From: Chryseobacterium lathyri
GTDB lineage: Bacteria; Bacteroidota; Bacteroidia; Flavobacteriales; Weeksellaceae
DNA: 64,000 nt
Direction: 5' to 3'
Assembly: GCF_003290185.1 (NCBI RefSeq)
Contig: NZ_QNFY01000015.1
Span: forward strand, 1 to 64,000
Shown: piece after piece, positions 7,839 through 16,786 of the stretch
Layout: each line of letters opens with the position of its first letter
How positions within the stretch are numbered: the stretch's first letter is position 1
Program-made: the position numbers and the translations under genes
The notes under the pieces: model-generated
What the model was told of the DNA's origin: nothing
The model's database searches: none
What the model saw: the letters and a program-made list of their open reading frames with translations, nothing else

Positions 7839-9632
7839 CTAATGGCTGTTGAAAAACTCCCAAATAACCTTCGCTTTACTTTTCCCCAGAATCTCTTCCA
7901 AAGTTTCCAAACTCGATTCCCTGATTCTTTTAACAGATTTCAGTTTGGAAAGTAAAAGCTCAATTGTTTTTTCTCCTACGCCCGGAATCTCTTCCAGCTC
8001 AGATTTGATGGTAGAATTTTTTCTTCTCGTCCTGTGATGCTTTACCCCGAAACGGTGCGCTTCGTCTCTTACCCGCTGCAGAATCTTTAATGTTTCCGAT
8101 TTTTTATCCAGATATAAAGGAATAGAATCTTCAGGAAAGAAAATCTCCTCGAGCCTTTTTGCAATACCTACAATCGTGATTTTGCCGTAAAGACCTAATA
8201 ATTTTAAACTTTTTACAGCGGAGGAAAGTTGTCCTTTTCCTCCATCTATAAGAATCAGTTGCGGCAGGTTTTCCCCTTCATCCAGCATTCTTTTATAGCG
8301 GCGGTAGATAACTTCTTCCATCGTGGCAAAGTCATTGGCTCCTTCTACTGTTTTCGGATGGAAAATTCTGTAGTCAGCCTTACTTGGTTTTCCGTCTTTA
8401 AAAACAACACATGCAGAAACAGGGTTCGTTCCCTGGATATTCGAGTTATCAAAACCTTCAATATGTCGTGGCTCCACTGGCATTCGAAGCAGCTTCTGCA
8501 TTTCGGACATGATTCTGTTTGTATGCCTTTCCGGATCTATAATCTGGACCTGCTTTAATTTTTCTAAACGGTATTCTTTCGCATTTTTCTCCGAAAGTTC
8601 TACAATCCTTTTTTTATCACCTACTTTTGGAACGATCAATTTTACATTCGGGATTTCTACAGAAAGATGGAATGGTAACAATACTTCTTTAGAATCCGAG
8701 CTAAACTTCTGGCGGATTTCGATCAAAGCTTCTTCCATGATATCTTCATCCGTTTCCTCAAGGATCTTTTTGATCTCCGTGGTAAAACTCTGAATGATAT
8801 TTCCGTTTCTGATCTTGAAAAAATTCACATAAGCAGCAGCTTCATCGCTGGTCATTCCAAAAACATCCACATCGTCAATATTTGGATTCACGACCGTATT
8901 TTTGGCCTGATAATCTTCCAGAATATCCAGTCTTTCCTTAATGATCTGTGCTTCTTCAAACTTAAGATTGGAAGCCATTTTCATCATCTGATTTACCAGA
9001 TACTCTTTTGCTTTCCGGAAATCCCCTTTGATAATTCCGCGGATGGCATCGATTTTTTCATCATAATCCTCTTTGCTTTCCAGATCTTCGCAAGGTCCCT
9101 CACAGTTTTTAATATGATATTCCAGGCAGACTTTGTATTTTCCTTCTGCAATTTTAGCAGGTGAAAGATTAAGATTACAGGTTCTTAGCTTGTAAATATG
9201 TTTGATGGTATCCAGTAAAATCTTTGCAGGACGCACCTTAGCATAAGGCCCATAATATTCAGAGCCATCTTTGATTACATTTCTTGTGAGGAATATCCTT
9301 GGGAAACTTTCATTTTTAATACAGATCCACGGATACGTTTTATCATCCTTCAATAATACATTATAAAAAGGACGGTGTTCCTTGATCAGGTTGTTTTCAA
9401 GTAAAAGGGCATCATATTCACTGTTGACAATTGTTGTTTCAAGCCTTACAATCTTTCCCACCATGATTTTGATGCGGTAGCCCGGGAGATTCTTGTTGAA
9501 GTAGGAAAGAACCCTTTTCTTTAAATTTTTGGCCTTTCCTACATACAGTAATTGGTCGTTTTTATCATAATAACGATAAACGCCTGGTTCTGATGGTAAA
9601 GTTTTGAGCTGTAATTCTAAAGAAGGATTCAT
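7839..9632 (-). CDS. uvrC: Excinuclease ABC subunit C
   Basis: A 597-residue UvrC, which makes the dual incisions in nucleotide excision repair with UvrA and UvrB. The N-terminal GIY-YIG nuclease shows GVY (17-19) and YVG (30-32) with GKAKNLKKR after it. A UVR (UvrB-binding) segment lies near 205-240, the RNase H-like endonuclease region is central (IEGFDNSNIQG and LILIDGGKGQ), and helix-hairpin-helix motifs close the protein (EIPGVGEKTIELLL). The length is normal. The start ATG is only a few bases after a -7 element, so the message may be leaderless or nearly so. Confidence 0.95.
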   Translation of the reverse strand: MNPSLELQLKTLPSEPGVYRYYDKNDQLLYVGKAKNLKKRVLSYFNKNLPGYRIKIMVGKIVRLETTIVNSEYDALLLENNLIKEHRPFYNVLLKDDKTYPWICIKNESFPRIFLTRNVIKDGSEYYGPYAKVRPAKILLDTIKHIYKLRTCNLNLSPAKIAEGKYKVCLEYHIKNCEGPCEDLESKEDYDEKIDAIRGIIKGDFRKAKEYLVNQMMKMASNLKFEEAQIIKERLDILEDYQAKNTVVNPNIDDVDVFGMTSDEAAAYVNFFKIRNGNIIQSFTTEIKKILEETDEDIMEEALIEIRQKFSSDSKEVLLPFHLSVEIPNVKLIVPKVGDKKRIVELSEKNAKEYRLEKLKQVQIIDPERHTNRIMSEMQKLLRMPVEPRHIEGFDNSNIQGTNPVSACVVFKDGKPSKADYRIFHPKTVEGANDFATMEEVIYRRYKRMLDEGENLPQLILIDGGKGQLSSAVKSLKLLGLYGKITIVGIAKRLEEIFFPEDSIPLYLDKKSETLKILQRVRDEAHRFGVKHHRTRRKNSTIKSELEEIPGVGEKTIELLLSKLKSVKRIRESSLETLEEILGKSKAKVIWEFFNSH

Positions 9633-9636
9633 ATAA

Positions 9637-9644
9637 CAAAATTA
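9637..9644 (-). promoter_or_regulatory. -7 promoter element TAATTTTG for uvrC
   Basis: A perfect TAnnTTTG match read on the - strand, ending 4 bp before the uvrC ATG. Such spacing implies a very short or absent 5' leader. Confidence 0.5.
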
Positions 9645-9663
9645 AGGAAACTTTCCCTATTTA

Positions 9664-9693
9664 AAAAAGAAAACCTGCAGATGACTCTACAGG
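9664..9693 (-). terminator. Intrinsic terminator downstream of the 253-residue secreted protein gene
   Basis: On the - strand, CCTGTAG pairs CTGCAGG (one G-U) and is followed by TTTTCTTTTTT. It separates the upstream gene from uvrC. Confidence 0.75.
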
Positions 9694-9716
9694 CCTATTT
9701 TATTATTCAAAGTATT

Positions 9717-10478
9717 TTATCCGTGGTTCATTTCAGTATATTGATAGATCAAAAAGCTTAGATAATCCCATTCTACAGAGTTTTTAGGATATTTTTTCAT
9801 AAACTCGGCATTGTCTCCAAACAGGAAATCATAGTGGTCTTCAAAATCATCTTTATGAAGCCACATCACTTTGTCACCCTTTTTTATATAATAAGATTTT
9901 ATGACACCGCCGCCAAATGCAGGAGCACCACCAAAACCTGTAGATATGGTTTCTGAAGCAAACGGATCATGATAAACTGTAATAAGTTCATTAAACTCAG
10001 GATTGATAACCTGCATTAAAAAAGCTTTGGGCTCTTTCTTGTTTTTTAAAGAAACAATCTGGTTTTCATATGGGATTGCATCATTGGTTACAGATTTATT
10101 GTATTTTTTAGTGCTGTAATTTCTCATGTTTGAAATAAACTTACCTGCTTTCATAGATTTTTCCATCTCTGTCGCATACAAATACATTTCAGCAATATCT
10201 GCCGCTGCAAATTTCATGGGCTTTCTCGTATCAACATCTTCAATTGTAATGGAAAGAATCTGTCCTCTCTGTTTTTCCCATGATTTACTGTAACCCTGGT
10301 ATTCAGTATTGTCTTTTAAAATGATAGTAGAAACTTTTTTATCAGATGCAGTATTGAAACCTTCGTTAAACAGGTAACGATTCATTTCTTTTCTTTCTTC
10401 TTTAGAATATTTTACTTTCTGGGCGAAAGCAGTTGTGCTTGCTACACATACAGCAAGGAGTAGAGTTTTCAGTTTCAT
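9717..10478 (-). CDS. Secreted protein of unknown function
   Basis: A 253-residue protein with a signal peptide (MKLKTLLLAVCVASTTAFAQ). The mature part begins with a charged helical segment (KYSKEERKEMNRY) and then contains beta-strand-like stretches and a Gly-rich SETISTGFGGAPAFGGG region near 175-190. I see no catalytic motif or named domain. It has its own terminator and is convergent with nothing, so it looks monocistronic. It is possibly a periplasmic or surface protein of a Bacteroidota-restricted family. Confidence 0.65.
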   Translation of the reverse strand: MKLKTLLLAVCVASTTAFAQKVKYSKEERKEMNRYLFNEGFNTASDKKVSTIILKDNTEYQGYSKSWEKQRGQILSITIEDVDTRKPMKFAAADIAEMYLYATEMEKSMKAGKFISNMRNYSTKKYNKSVTNDAIPYENQIVSLKNKKEPKAFLMQVINPEFNELITVYHDPFASETISTGFGGAPAFGGGVIKSYYIKKGDKVMWLHKDDFEDHYDFLFGDNAEFMKKYPKNSVEWDYLSFLIYQYTEMNHG

Positions 10479-10607
10479 GTATTATTGTTTTTAATTTCGG
10501 CAGTAAAAATAGCAAAATAATCTACCAATAATCAGAAAAATATGAGACGGTAAAATTTAGCTTTTCCAATTATGGTTAAATGTGTAATTTTAAGGAAATT
10601 TTTAGAA

Positions 10608-12095
10608 ATGATATACGGTGTAGATGTTTTTACTTTCCATGATGTCTTGGAAATCTGTAAAAAGCCAAATAAAGCTAAACTTAATAAAGTAGCTAAAGAA
10701 CAGATCCTAAAATCCCAGAAAAATGTTCAGAAAATAGTAGAATCCGATAGATGTGTGTATGGGATCAATACAGGTTTTGGACCTCTTTGTGATACTAAGA
10801 TATCAGCTGACGAAACGGCTCAGCTGCAATATAACCTTATCATTTCTCACGCAGTAGGGGTTGGAAAGCCCATTGACAAGGAATTTTCCAAAATCATGAT
10901 CATTGCTAAAGTACATGCATTGTCCAAAGGGTTTTCAGGGGTTTCTCTGGAAGTGATTGAAAGACTGATCCTGATGCTTGAAAAAGATATCATTCCCGTA
11001 GTACCTGAGCAGGGTTCCGTAGGGGCTTCAGGAGATTTAGCTCCTCTTGCCCATCTTGTGTTACCATTACTTGGATTGGGACAGGTTTGGGAAGGAGATC
11101 AGATTTTCGAAACGATGGAAGTTTTAGACAGACATGGTCTTGAGCCACTAGCTTTAGGTCCGAAAGAAGGCTTAGGACTGATCAACGGAACTCAGTTTAT
11201 TCTGGCCCACGCTATTAAAGGGTTAGAAAAATTCGAATACTTATTAAACTTAGCAGATATGACTGCCGCAATGAGTATTGAGGCGTATAGAGGCTCTGAA
11301 AGCCCATTCAAAAAAGAACTTCATGACATCAGACCTTTCGAGGGAAGCAAGAAAGTAGCAGCCAGAATGGTTAAGTTTTTAAAAGGTTCTGAAAACATGA
11401 AAGCTCATGAGGACTGTGAAAGAGTTCAGGATCCTTATTCCATGAGATGTGTGCCACAGGTGCACGGAGCCAGCAGAAATGCTTTTGAACACCTTAAACT
11501 GATGGCTGAAACAGAGCTGAATTCTGTAACGGATAACCCGATCGTCCTAAGTGCTGAAGAATCTATTTCCGGAGGAAACTTCCACGGACAGCTGATGGCT
11601 CTTCCTTTAGATTATGCTACGTTGGCTGCTGCCGAATTAGGAAATATTTCAGATAGAAGAAGCTATTTATTATTAGAAGGAAAATATGGACTGCCAAGAT
11701 TGCTGACAGAAAGCTCTGGACTGAATTCAGGATTTATGATCCCTCAGTATACTTCAGCAGCTTTGGTTACAGAAAATAAAACATTATGCTTCCCGGCATC
11801 AGCAGATTCTATTCCGACAAGCTTAGGACAGGAAGACCACGTTTCTATGGGAAGTATTTCCGGTAGAAAATTCAATCAGGTGCTAGGAAACCTGGTCAAT
11901 ATTTTAGCTGTGGAATTAATGTTTGCCGCGCAGGGATTAGAATTCAGAAGACCTGCCAAATGTTCGAAAATTATTGAAGAAAACTATGCGGTGATCCGTT
12001 CTAAAGTTAAGAAACTGGAAGACGACAGATTGATAGGAAAAGATATGCTGGCGATTGCAGAGCTGATCAATAACAGAGAATTTAAAGTAGATTAA
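10608..12095 (+). CDS. hutH: Histidine ammonia-lyase
   Basis: Deaminates histidine to urocanate, the first step of histidine use. The MIO cofactor triad A140-S141-G142 is present in the motif GSVGASGDLAPLAHL, matching the position in characterised HutH proteins. NGTQF, EAYRGSESPF and GNFHGQ segments of the lyase fold are also visible. The frame is open from 10572, but the family normally starts MIYGVDVFTF, which corresponds to the ATG at 10608 and gives 495 residues, a usual HutH length. No hutU, hutI or hutG is adjacent. A GAAA-loop terminator ends the unit. Confidence 0.92.
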   Translation: MIYGVDVFTFHDVLEICKKPNKAKLNKVAKEQILKSQKNVQKIVESDRCVYGINTGFGPLCDTKISADETAQLQYNLIISHAVGVGKPIDKEFSKIMIIAKVHALSKGFSGVSLEVIERLILMLEKDIIPVVPEQGSVGASGDLAPLAHLVLPLLGLGQVWEGDQIFETMEVLDRHGLEPLALGPKEGLGLINGTQFILAHAIKGLEKFEYLLNLADMTAAMSIEAYRGSESPFKKELHDIRPFEGSKKVAARMVKFLKGSENMKAHEDCERVQDPYSMRCVPQVHGASRNAFEHLKLMAETELNSVTDNPIVLSAEESISGGNFHGQLMALPLDYATLAAAELGNISDRRSYLLLEGKYGLPRLLTESSGLNSGFMIPQYTSAALVTENKTLCFPASADSIPTSLGQEDHVSMGSISGRKFNQVLGNLVNILAVELMFAAQGLEFRRPAKCSKIIEENYAVIRSKVKKLEDDRLIGKDMLAIAELINNREFKVD

Positions 12096-12113
12096 TTTCA
12101 ATTAAGAAATATA

Positions 12114-12141
12114 AGGCTTCCAGAAATGGAAGCTTTTTTTT
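12114..12141 (+). terminator. Intrinsic terminator of hutH
   Basis: GCTTCCA (12116-12122) pairs TGGAAGC (12127-12133) around a GAAA loop, followed by eight T residues. Confidence 0.88.
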
Positions 12142-12192
12142 GTTCAATAAAGTGCATAAACCGCTTTTAAAATACAGCAGGAAACAGATTTT

Positions 12193-12219
12193 TTGTATTA
12201 AGTCAACGAAATACCTTTG
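12193..12219 (+). promoter_or_regulatory. Promoter: TTG then TACCTTTG
   Basis: A TTG at 12193-12195 and a perfect -7 element TACCTTTG at 12212-12219, spaced 16 bp, a little shorter than the usual 17-21. It points to a transcript start near 12225, just upstream of the flavin reductase frame. Confidence 0.5.
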
Positions 12220-12262
12220 CCTGTAAAATAACACTATTCATAAAATATGTACACCCTCTATT

Positions 12263-12904
12263 TTGTACTTTGGTACCCCGGTAATACTTATTTCAACAGT
12301 AAATGAGAACAGCAGTTTCAATGCTGCTCCTATTTCATCCATTTTCTGGTTAGGCTGGCGTTGCGTAATTGGTATCTCTGCAGTATCTAAAACCTGTGAA
12401 AATTTGTTGAGAACCGGTGAGTGTGTCATTAATCTTCCTTCAGAAGATCAGGTGGGAATGGTTAATAAGCTTGCTCTGACAACGGGTTCTAATCCTGTTC
12501 CTCAAGGAAAGAAAAGTAAAGGATACCGTCACGAATCCCGAAAATTTGAAATTGCCGGAATGACGCCTGTTGAATCTACATTGGTTAATTCCCCCAGGAT
12601 ATTAGAATGTCCGGTACAAATGGAAGCCCGTCTTATTAAAATAAATCTATTGGCAGAGGATAATGAGATCCAGCGCGGAAATATTATCTATGCTGAACTG
12701 AAAATAGTAAGGGTGCATATGGAAGAATCCATACTGATGGACGGCCTTCCTAACCGGGTTGACCCGGACAAATGGCGCCCGCTTATCATGAGCTTTCAAC
12801 AATTTTATGGACTTGGTATGAAGCTTCATGAGTCTACATTAGCCCAGATCCCGGAAGAACTTTATCGTACCGCTGAATTTAATTCTATTCAAGAAAGTAA
12901 ATAA
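12263..12904 (+). CDS. Flavin reductase-like (FMN-binding split barrel) protein with no ATG start
   Basis: About 213 residues of the flavin-reductase-like split-barrel family. Typical segments are TPVILISTVN, SSIFWLGW, CVINLPS and the C-terminal region with DGLPNRVDPDKWRPLIMSFQQFYGLG. These proteins bind FMN and often act as NAD(P)H:flavin reductases or as unassigned oxidoreductases. The start is odd. The frame is open only from 12227 and contains no ATG near its beginning; a TTG at 12263 (LYFGTPVIL) is the first plausible start. An ATG at 12247, well placed after the promoter, is out of frame by one base. Either TTG is used, or one base has been lost or gained between 12247 and 12263, so the gene could be damaged or the sequence could contain an error. 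Confidence 0.75.
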   Translation: MYFGTPVILISTVNENSSFNAAPISSIFWLGWRCVIGISAVSKTCENLLRTGECVINLPSEDQVGMVNKLALTTGSNPVPQGKKSKGYRHESRKFEIAGMTPVESTLVNSPRILECPVQMEARLIKINLLAEDNEIQRGNIIYAELKIVRVHMEESILMDGLPNRVDPDKWRPLIMSFQQFYGLGMKLHESTLAQIPEELYRTAEFNSIQESK

Positions 12905-12939
12905 AAGTGGAGATAGTTTTCAATAAGGTAATCATTTAT

Positions 12940-12947
12940 TAAATTTG
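12940..12947 (+). promoter_or_regulatory. -7 promoter element TAAATTTG
   Basis: Perfect TAnnTTTG match 75 bp before the GNAT start codon. No matching -33 TTG seen. Confidence 0.35.
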
Positions 12948-13021
12948 TTGTGTCTGTAAAAGTTTAAAAATCAACAGAAATAATAATCTTTAAATATTTA
13001 TTTAATTCGTAAAACAAAAAG

Positions 13022-13468
13022 ATGATTACCAAAAGAACAGATTCTTCCAATATAGATTTCCAGAATTTAGTCAAACTCCTGGATGCTGATCTTGCAGTAC
13101 GGGATGGAGAAGATCATGAATTTTATCACCAGTTCAACTCAATCGACATGTTGAAAAACTGTGTAATAGTTTACTCTGATGATACGGCGGTGGGCTGTGG
13201 TGCTTTCAAACCTTTTTCTGAAGATACGGTAGAAATAAAAAGGATGTATACGGATCCAGAAAGAAGAGGCAAAGGTTTTGCTTCGAAAATATTGAATGAG
13301 CTGGAAATCTGGGCCAAAGAAGAAAGATACAACAGATGCGTTCTGGAAACAGGAATCAAACAACCCGAAGCTATTGCATTGTATGAAAAATCTGGGTATA
13401 AGAGAATTCCCAATTATGGACAGTATATCGGGATTGATAATAGTGTATGCTATGAGAAAATATTGTAA
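13022..13468 (+). CDS. GNAT-family N-acetyltransferase
   Basis: A 148-residue protein covering one Gcn5-related acetyltransferase domain. The acetyl-CoA-binding motif A is visible as MYTDPERRGKGFASKIL (the R/Q-x-x-G-x-G/A pattern is RRGKGFA). A motif-B-like CVLETGIKQPEAIALYEKSGYKRI ends the fold. The acceptor substrate cannot be inferred. It looks monocistronic, between the flavin reductase and a secreted protease. Confidence 0.85.
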   Translation: MITKRTDSSNIDFQNLVKLLDADLAVRDGEDHEFYHQFNSIDMLKNCVIVYSDDTAVGCGAFKPFSEDTVEIKRMYTDPERRGKGFASKILNELEIWAKEERYNRCVLETGIKQPEAIALYEKSGYKRIPNYGQYIGIDNSVCYEKIL

Positions 13469-13585
13469 AATTTTCAAAAATTAGAGATAACTATTAATAT
13501 TCAGGTAATACTAAATTCATTTTTTCTAAGCTTTTAAATCACGTCAAAGTGTTATATTGTGGTTCCAAACCATAAAATTAAAACT

Positions 13586-15079
13586 ATGAAAAAAAGAGTA
13601 TTTTACCTCTTGGCATTGGTTTTTGTTTTGAATTCATGTACCAGAGATGAACTGCAAAACGAAAATCCTGTCATTGAAGCTGTTCAGAAAGATCCTTTGA
13701 CGGGAAAGCAGATCAATGCAGAAATTAATAACACGATCAAGAACACCGGATCTTTTAACTGGAAAAATGCTTCAGATCATCTGCTTTGGAGTGCGATTTT
13801 CAGGGGAAACAGAATTGTATCCATCGGATTTGGTTCTTCAAAGGATGATTTTGACAGAAGTCTTTCTCCTGACAACAAAACAATGGAAGCCGAAATTTTA
13901 GGACTGATTCAGCAATATGAAGGTGTTGAGCAGACTAGATTTCTGATTTCTTCCGATCAGTATCTTAATCAGATGGATGTTATCATAGACAAAGAAGAAA
14001 CCATCACAGCATTAAGAAAGATGAAAAACATCCGGTATGTGGAGCCGGGGGATTATCATTATTTTGAAATAGAAAACAGCCTTAATTCTAATGCAAAGTC
14101 CTCCAGTGGCTCATCAGGATGCGGATTTGAATCTACAGCTTTAAATGCTGCAGATTATACTACTACTGCTCCCAATGCCAAAGTGCCATGGGCATTTACG
14201 AAACATAATATTCCAAATGCGTGGAGCTATAGTACAGGAGCAGGAGTTACCATAGGGCTTATTGATACCGGAGTTTCACCGGAACAGACATTGCTGGGAA
14301 GCAGTTTTAATACAGGAGCGTCTTCTGGAAGAACAATTAGTAAATTTGGATCATATGTCAACGGATCTACTACAGACGGACCAGCAGATCAGTGCGGGCA
14401 CGGAACAAAAATGGCTTCAGTGATGGCAGCCCCGAAAAATAATGCAGGACTTCCTGTAGGAGTTGCTTACAATGCCAATCTCATCACTTACCGTGCAGCT
14501 TCCAATGTGGTGCTGGAAACTTCCAGTGAGCAAAATGGAGTAAAAACAGCATTTACGGATCTGGCGAATAATACCAGTGTAAAGATCATTTCCATGTCAA
14601 TGGGACATATTTTCTCGGTAGGAAAGATTGAAGATGGAGTGAAATACGCTTATTCAAGAGGAAAACTAATCTTTTGTGCAGGAGGAACCTCTACCAGTTT
14701 TACCAATTTTGTGGGTGTTATTTTTCCGGCAAGCATGTCTGAAACACAGGCTGTAACCGGAGTAAAAGAAGGAACATCCAACCAGAAATGTGACGTTTGC
14801 CATTCCGGAAGCCAGATCGATTTTACTTTCCAGATGGAAAGAGCCAACGGAAATACCGTTCCTGTTTTAAGCTATTATAACAATCAGGCAGATTATGTAG
14901 GCGGTTCATCCGTAGCAACAGCTGCCACGGCTGGAATTGCGGCTCTTGTCTGGGCTAAAAACCCTTCATGGACAAGAGATCAGGTACTCAATAAAATGAG
15001 ACAGTCTGCTACGTATTATCCCACAGTGAATTCAAGCTACGGCTATGGAAATATCAATGTCCTGGCAGCTGTGCAATAA
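13586..15079 (+). CDS. S8 (subtilisin-like) serine peptidase lipoprotein
   Basis: A 497-residue protease, taking the ATG at 13586, which opens a lipoprotein signal with a lipobox ending at C18 (FVLNSC). An upstream GTG at 13559 would only bury the signal. Residues about 25-160 look like an inhibitor-type propeptide. The subtilase triad is visible: D227 in IGLIDTGVS, H272 in QCGHGTKMAS, and S442 in GGSSVATAATAG (variant of G-T-S-x-A). Paired cysteines, including CDVCH near 400, suggest disulphides. It should act outside the inner membrane on proteins or peptides. No type IX sorting domain is visible at the C-terminus. Confidence 0.88.
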   Translation: MKKRVFYLLALVFVLNSCTRDELQNENPVIEAVQKDPLTGKQINAEINNTIKNTGSFNWKNASDHLLWSAIFRGNRIVSIGFGSSKDDFDRSLSPDNKTMEAEILGLIQQYEGVEQTRFLISSDQYLNQMDVIIDKEETITALRKMKNIRYVEPGDYHYFEIENSLNSNAKSSSGSSGCGFESTALNAADYTTTAPNAKVPWAFTKHNIPNAWSYSTGAGVTIGLIDTGVSPEQTLLGSSFNTGASSGRTISKFGSYVNGSTTDGPADQCGHGTKMASVMAAPKNNAGLPVGVAYNANLITYRAASNVVLETSSEQNGVKTAFTDLANNTSVKIISMSMGHIFSVGKIEDGVKYAYSRGKLIFCAGGTSTSFTNFVGVIFPASMSETQAVTGVKEGTSNQKCDVCHSGSQIDFTFQMERANGNTVPVLSYYNNQADYVGGSSVATAATAGIAALVWAKNPSWTRDQVLNKMRQSATYYPTVNSSYGYGNINVLAAVQ

Positions 15080-15164
15080 TTTTTAAGTAAAAATACCAGG
15101 GAATATCTCAGTCTCCTAATTGATCAACAGGCAGAATTATATTTCAATTCTTTGAAAAATTATC

Positions 15165-15245
15165 TTACTTGATGATCAACTGATACAGATTGGTGATATT
15201 CCCTTCTTTTGAAACCTCCAATATCTTGCCTTCAGGAGGTAAGGC
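15165..15245 (-). pseudogene. Possible gene remnant in frame behind ygiD
   Basis: On the - strand, directly after the ygiD stop codon and in the same frame, 26 sense codons read protein-like (ALPPEGKILEVSKEGN, then ITNLYQLIIK) before a TAA at 15165. The segment resembles the C-terminal strand of a secreted beta-propeller or SMP-30-like protein, not a DOPA dioxygenase. It could be the tail of a deleted gene or a chance frame. Confidence 0.25.
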
Positions 15246-16073
15246 TTATCCTATCCTTACACTGGTCATGCTTAATGATCCGCCAATCAGTTCGTCATTA
15301 AATAAAGATAGATTCTCAGCATGATCTTTTAAGCCTAAGGTGTAAATCAGCGGAAGATAATGATCCGGTGTAGGAACCGCGTATTGCAGAAATGTTCCCT
15401 GCTTCTGATAGTCTATGATATTCTGAAAATTCCCATCCAGAAGCCAGTTATTTGTTTTTTCTCTGGCTTCCACAGCCCAGTCCCAGCCGGCGCCTACCTT
15501 ATCGATATTCTTCCAGTCAATCAGCCGGAGATTATGGACGATATTTCCACTTCCTATAATGAGGATTCCTTTTTCACGGAGCTTATTCAGTCTTTTGGCC
15601 AGATCGAAATGATATTGTGGTGGCTTGGTATAATCTATGCTCAGCTGGATCACGGGAATATCAGCTTCCGGATACATATGTTTGATCACCGACCATGCGC
15701 CATGGTCAAGTCCCCAATTGTGATCTTCCTCTACCAAAACAGGGGCTAAAAGCTCAGCTGTTTCTCTCGCCAGTTCCGGGCTGCCCGGAGCAGGATACTG
15801 TACATCAAATAATGCTTTCGGGAAACCACCGAAGTCATGAATCGTTCTCGGCATATCCATCGCAGTTACAAAAGTGCCCTGCGTATACCAGTGTGCAGAA
15901 ATACACAGAATAGCATTAGGTTTAGGAATCTCCTGTGCTGCCTTTCGAAATCCCTGTACAAACTGGTTTTCTTCAATGGCGTTCATCGGTGAGCCGTGCC
16001 CGAGAAATAAAACGGGCATTCTTTGAGTGTTACCAAAATTGTTGCTGATATTTTGCAGATCGTTAAGGTTCAT
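15246..16073 (-). CDS. ygiD: 4,5-DOPA-extradiol-dioxygenase-like protein (YgiD, LigB family)
   Basis: About 275 residues from the ATG at 16073. The frame continues to 16100, but the extra leader (DLFNYILI) is not family-like and overlaps a terminator. LigB-type extradiol dioxygenases open catechol rings using non-haem iron or zinc. Ligand motifs are visible: H26 in FLGHGSPMNAIEEN, H61 in SAHWYTQG and the LDHGAWSVIKHMYPEADIPV region. The YgiD/DODA subfamily is recognised from overall pattern. The physiological substrate in bacteria is often unclear. It follows the yceI-like gene on the same strand with a terminator between them. Confidence 0.85.
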   Translation of the reverse strand: MNLNDLQNISNNFGNTQRMPVLFLGHGSPMNAIEENQFVQGFRKAAQEIPKPNAILCISAHWYTQGTFVTAMDMPRTIHDFGGFPKALFDVQYPAPGSPELARETAELLAPVLVEEDHNWGLDHGAWSVIKHMYPEADIPVIQLSIDYTKPPQYHFDLAKRLNKLREKGILIIGSGNIVHNLRLIDWKNIDKVGAGWDWAVEAREKTNNWLLDGNFQNIIDYQKQGTFLQYAVPTPDHYLPLIYTLGLKDHAENLSLFNDELIGGSLSMTSVRIG

Positions 16074-16088
16074 GATAAGAATATAATT

Positions 16089-16127
16089 AAAAAGGTCCAA
16101 GGCTTTTAGAAATCCCTGAACCTTTTA
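16089..16127 (-). terminator. Intrinsic terminator after the yceI-like gene
   Basis: On the - strand, AAAAGGTTCAGGG pairs CCTTGGACCTTTT with two wobble pairs and runs into a short T tract, just before the ygiD start. Confidence 0.55.
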
Positions 16128-16180
16128 TGTTTTAATTGGTATAGATATTTTTGGAGAATCTCCCCAAAACTCAATTTTTA

Positions 16181-16693
16181 TTATGCCTGTTTTACAAACT
16201 GTAATTCTCCGGCAACTTTTACTTCGTCGCTTACCATTACACCTCCAGCTTCAAGAGCTGCATTCCAGTTCAGACCAAAATCTTTTCTGTTGATCTTTCC
16301 TTCAAAAGAAAATCCAGCTTTCGTATTTCCCCATGGGTCAACATTGATCCCTCCGAAGTCTACATCCAAAGTAATAGGTTTTGTAATACCATTTACGGTA
16401 AGGTTTCCTGTTACTTTATCATTTAAAGCCTGAGATTCAAATGTGATGGAAGGATATTGTTCTGCATTGAAAAATTCTCCGGATTTTAAATGATTATCTC
16501 TGTCTGTATTATTGGTAAATACAGAATCAGTCTGGATAGTAGCTGTCGTTTTAGCATTTGCAAAGCTATCATCCTCAGCTTCAATTTCAGCGTTGAAAGT
16601 TCTGAAACTTCCTTTTACATTAGAGATCATCATGTGTTTTACTTTAAAAGTAATTTCACTATGTGTTGGGTCTAGGTTCCATTTTGTTGCCAT
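16181..16693 (-). CDS. YceI-family protein
   Basis: A 170-residue YceI-like lipocalin-fold protein. It begins directly with WNLDPTHSEITFKVKHMMISNVKGSF, the family's first strands, so it lacks the usual signal peptide and should be cytoplasmic. Other family segments are HLKSGEFFNAEQYPSITFES, LTVNGITKPITLDV and FEGKINRKDFGLNWN. YceI proteins bind polyisoprenoid or other hydrophobic ligands; the precise role here is unknown. A -7 promoter element lies 33 bp upstream of the ATG. Confidence 0.88.
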   Translation of the reverse strand: MATKWNLDPTHSEITFKVKHMMISNVKGSFRTFNAEIEAEDDSFANAKTTATIQTDSVFTNNTDRDNHLKSGEFFNAEQYPSITFESQALNDKVTGNLTVNGITKPITLDVDFGGINVDPWGNTKAGFSFEGKINRKDFGLNWNAALEAGGVMVSDEVKVAGELQFVKQA

Positions 16694-16725
16694 TGTATTG
16701 TATTTTTTGTTTGTTATTAATACTG

Positions 16726-16733
16726 CAAATGTA
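16726..16733 (-). promoter_or_regulatory. -7 promoter element TACATTTG for the yceI-like gene
   Basis: Perfect TAnnTTTG on the - strand. A TTTG lies 16 bp further upstream (16750-16753), shorter than the usual spacer. Confidence 0.5.
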
Positions 16734-16786
16734 GGGCGGAGATCATATACAAATCATTGATTTAGGTTAAGAAATGAAATAACTCC

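Noticed and set aside
10572..10607. N-terminal extension of HutH
   Set aside because: The extra 12 residues are not family-like and the MIO triad position fits the ATG at 10608.
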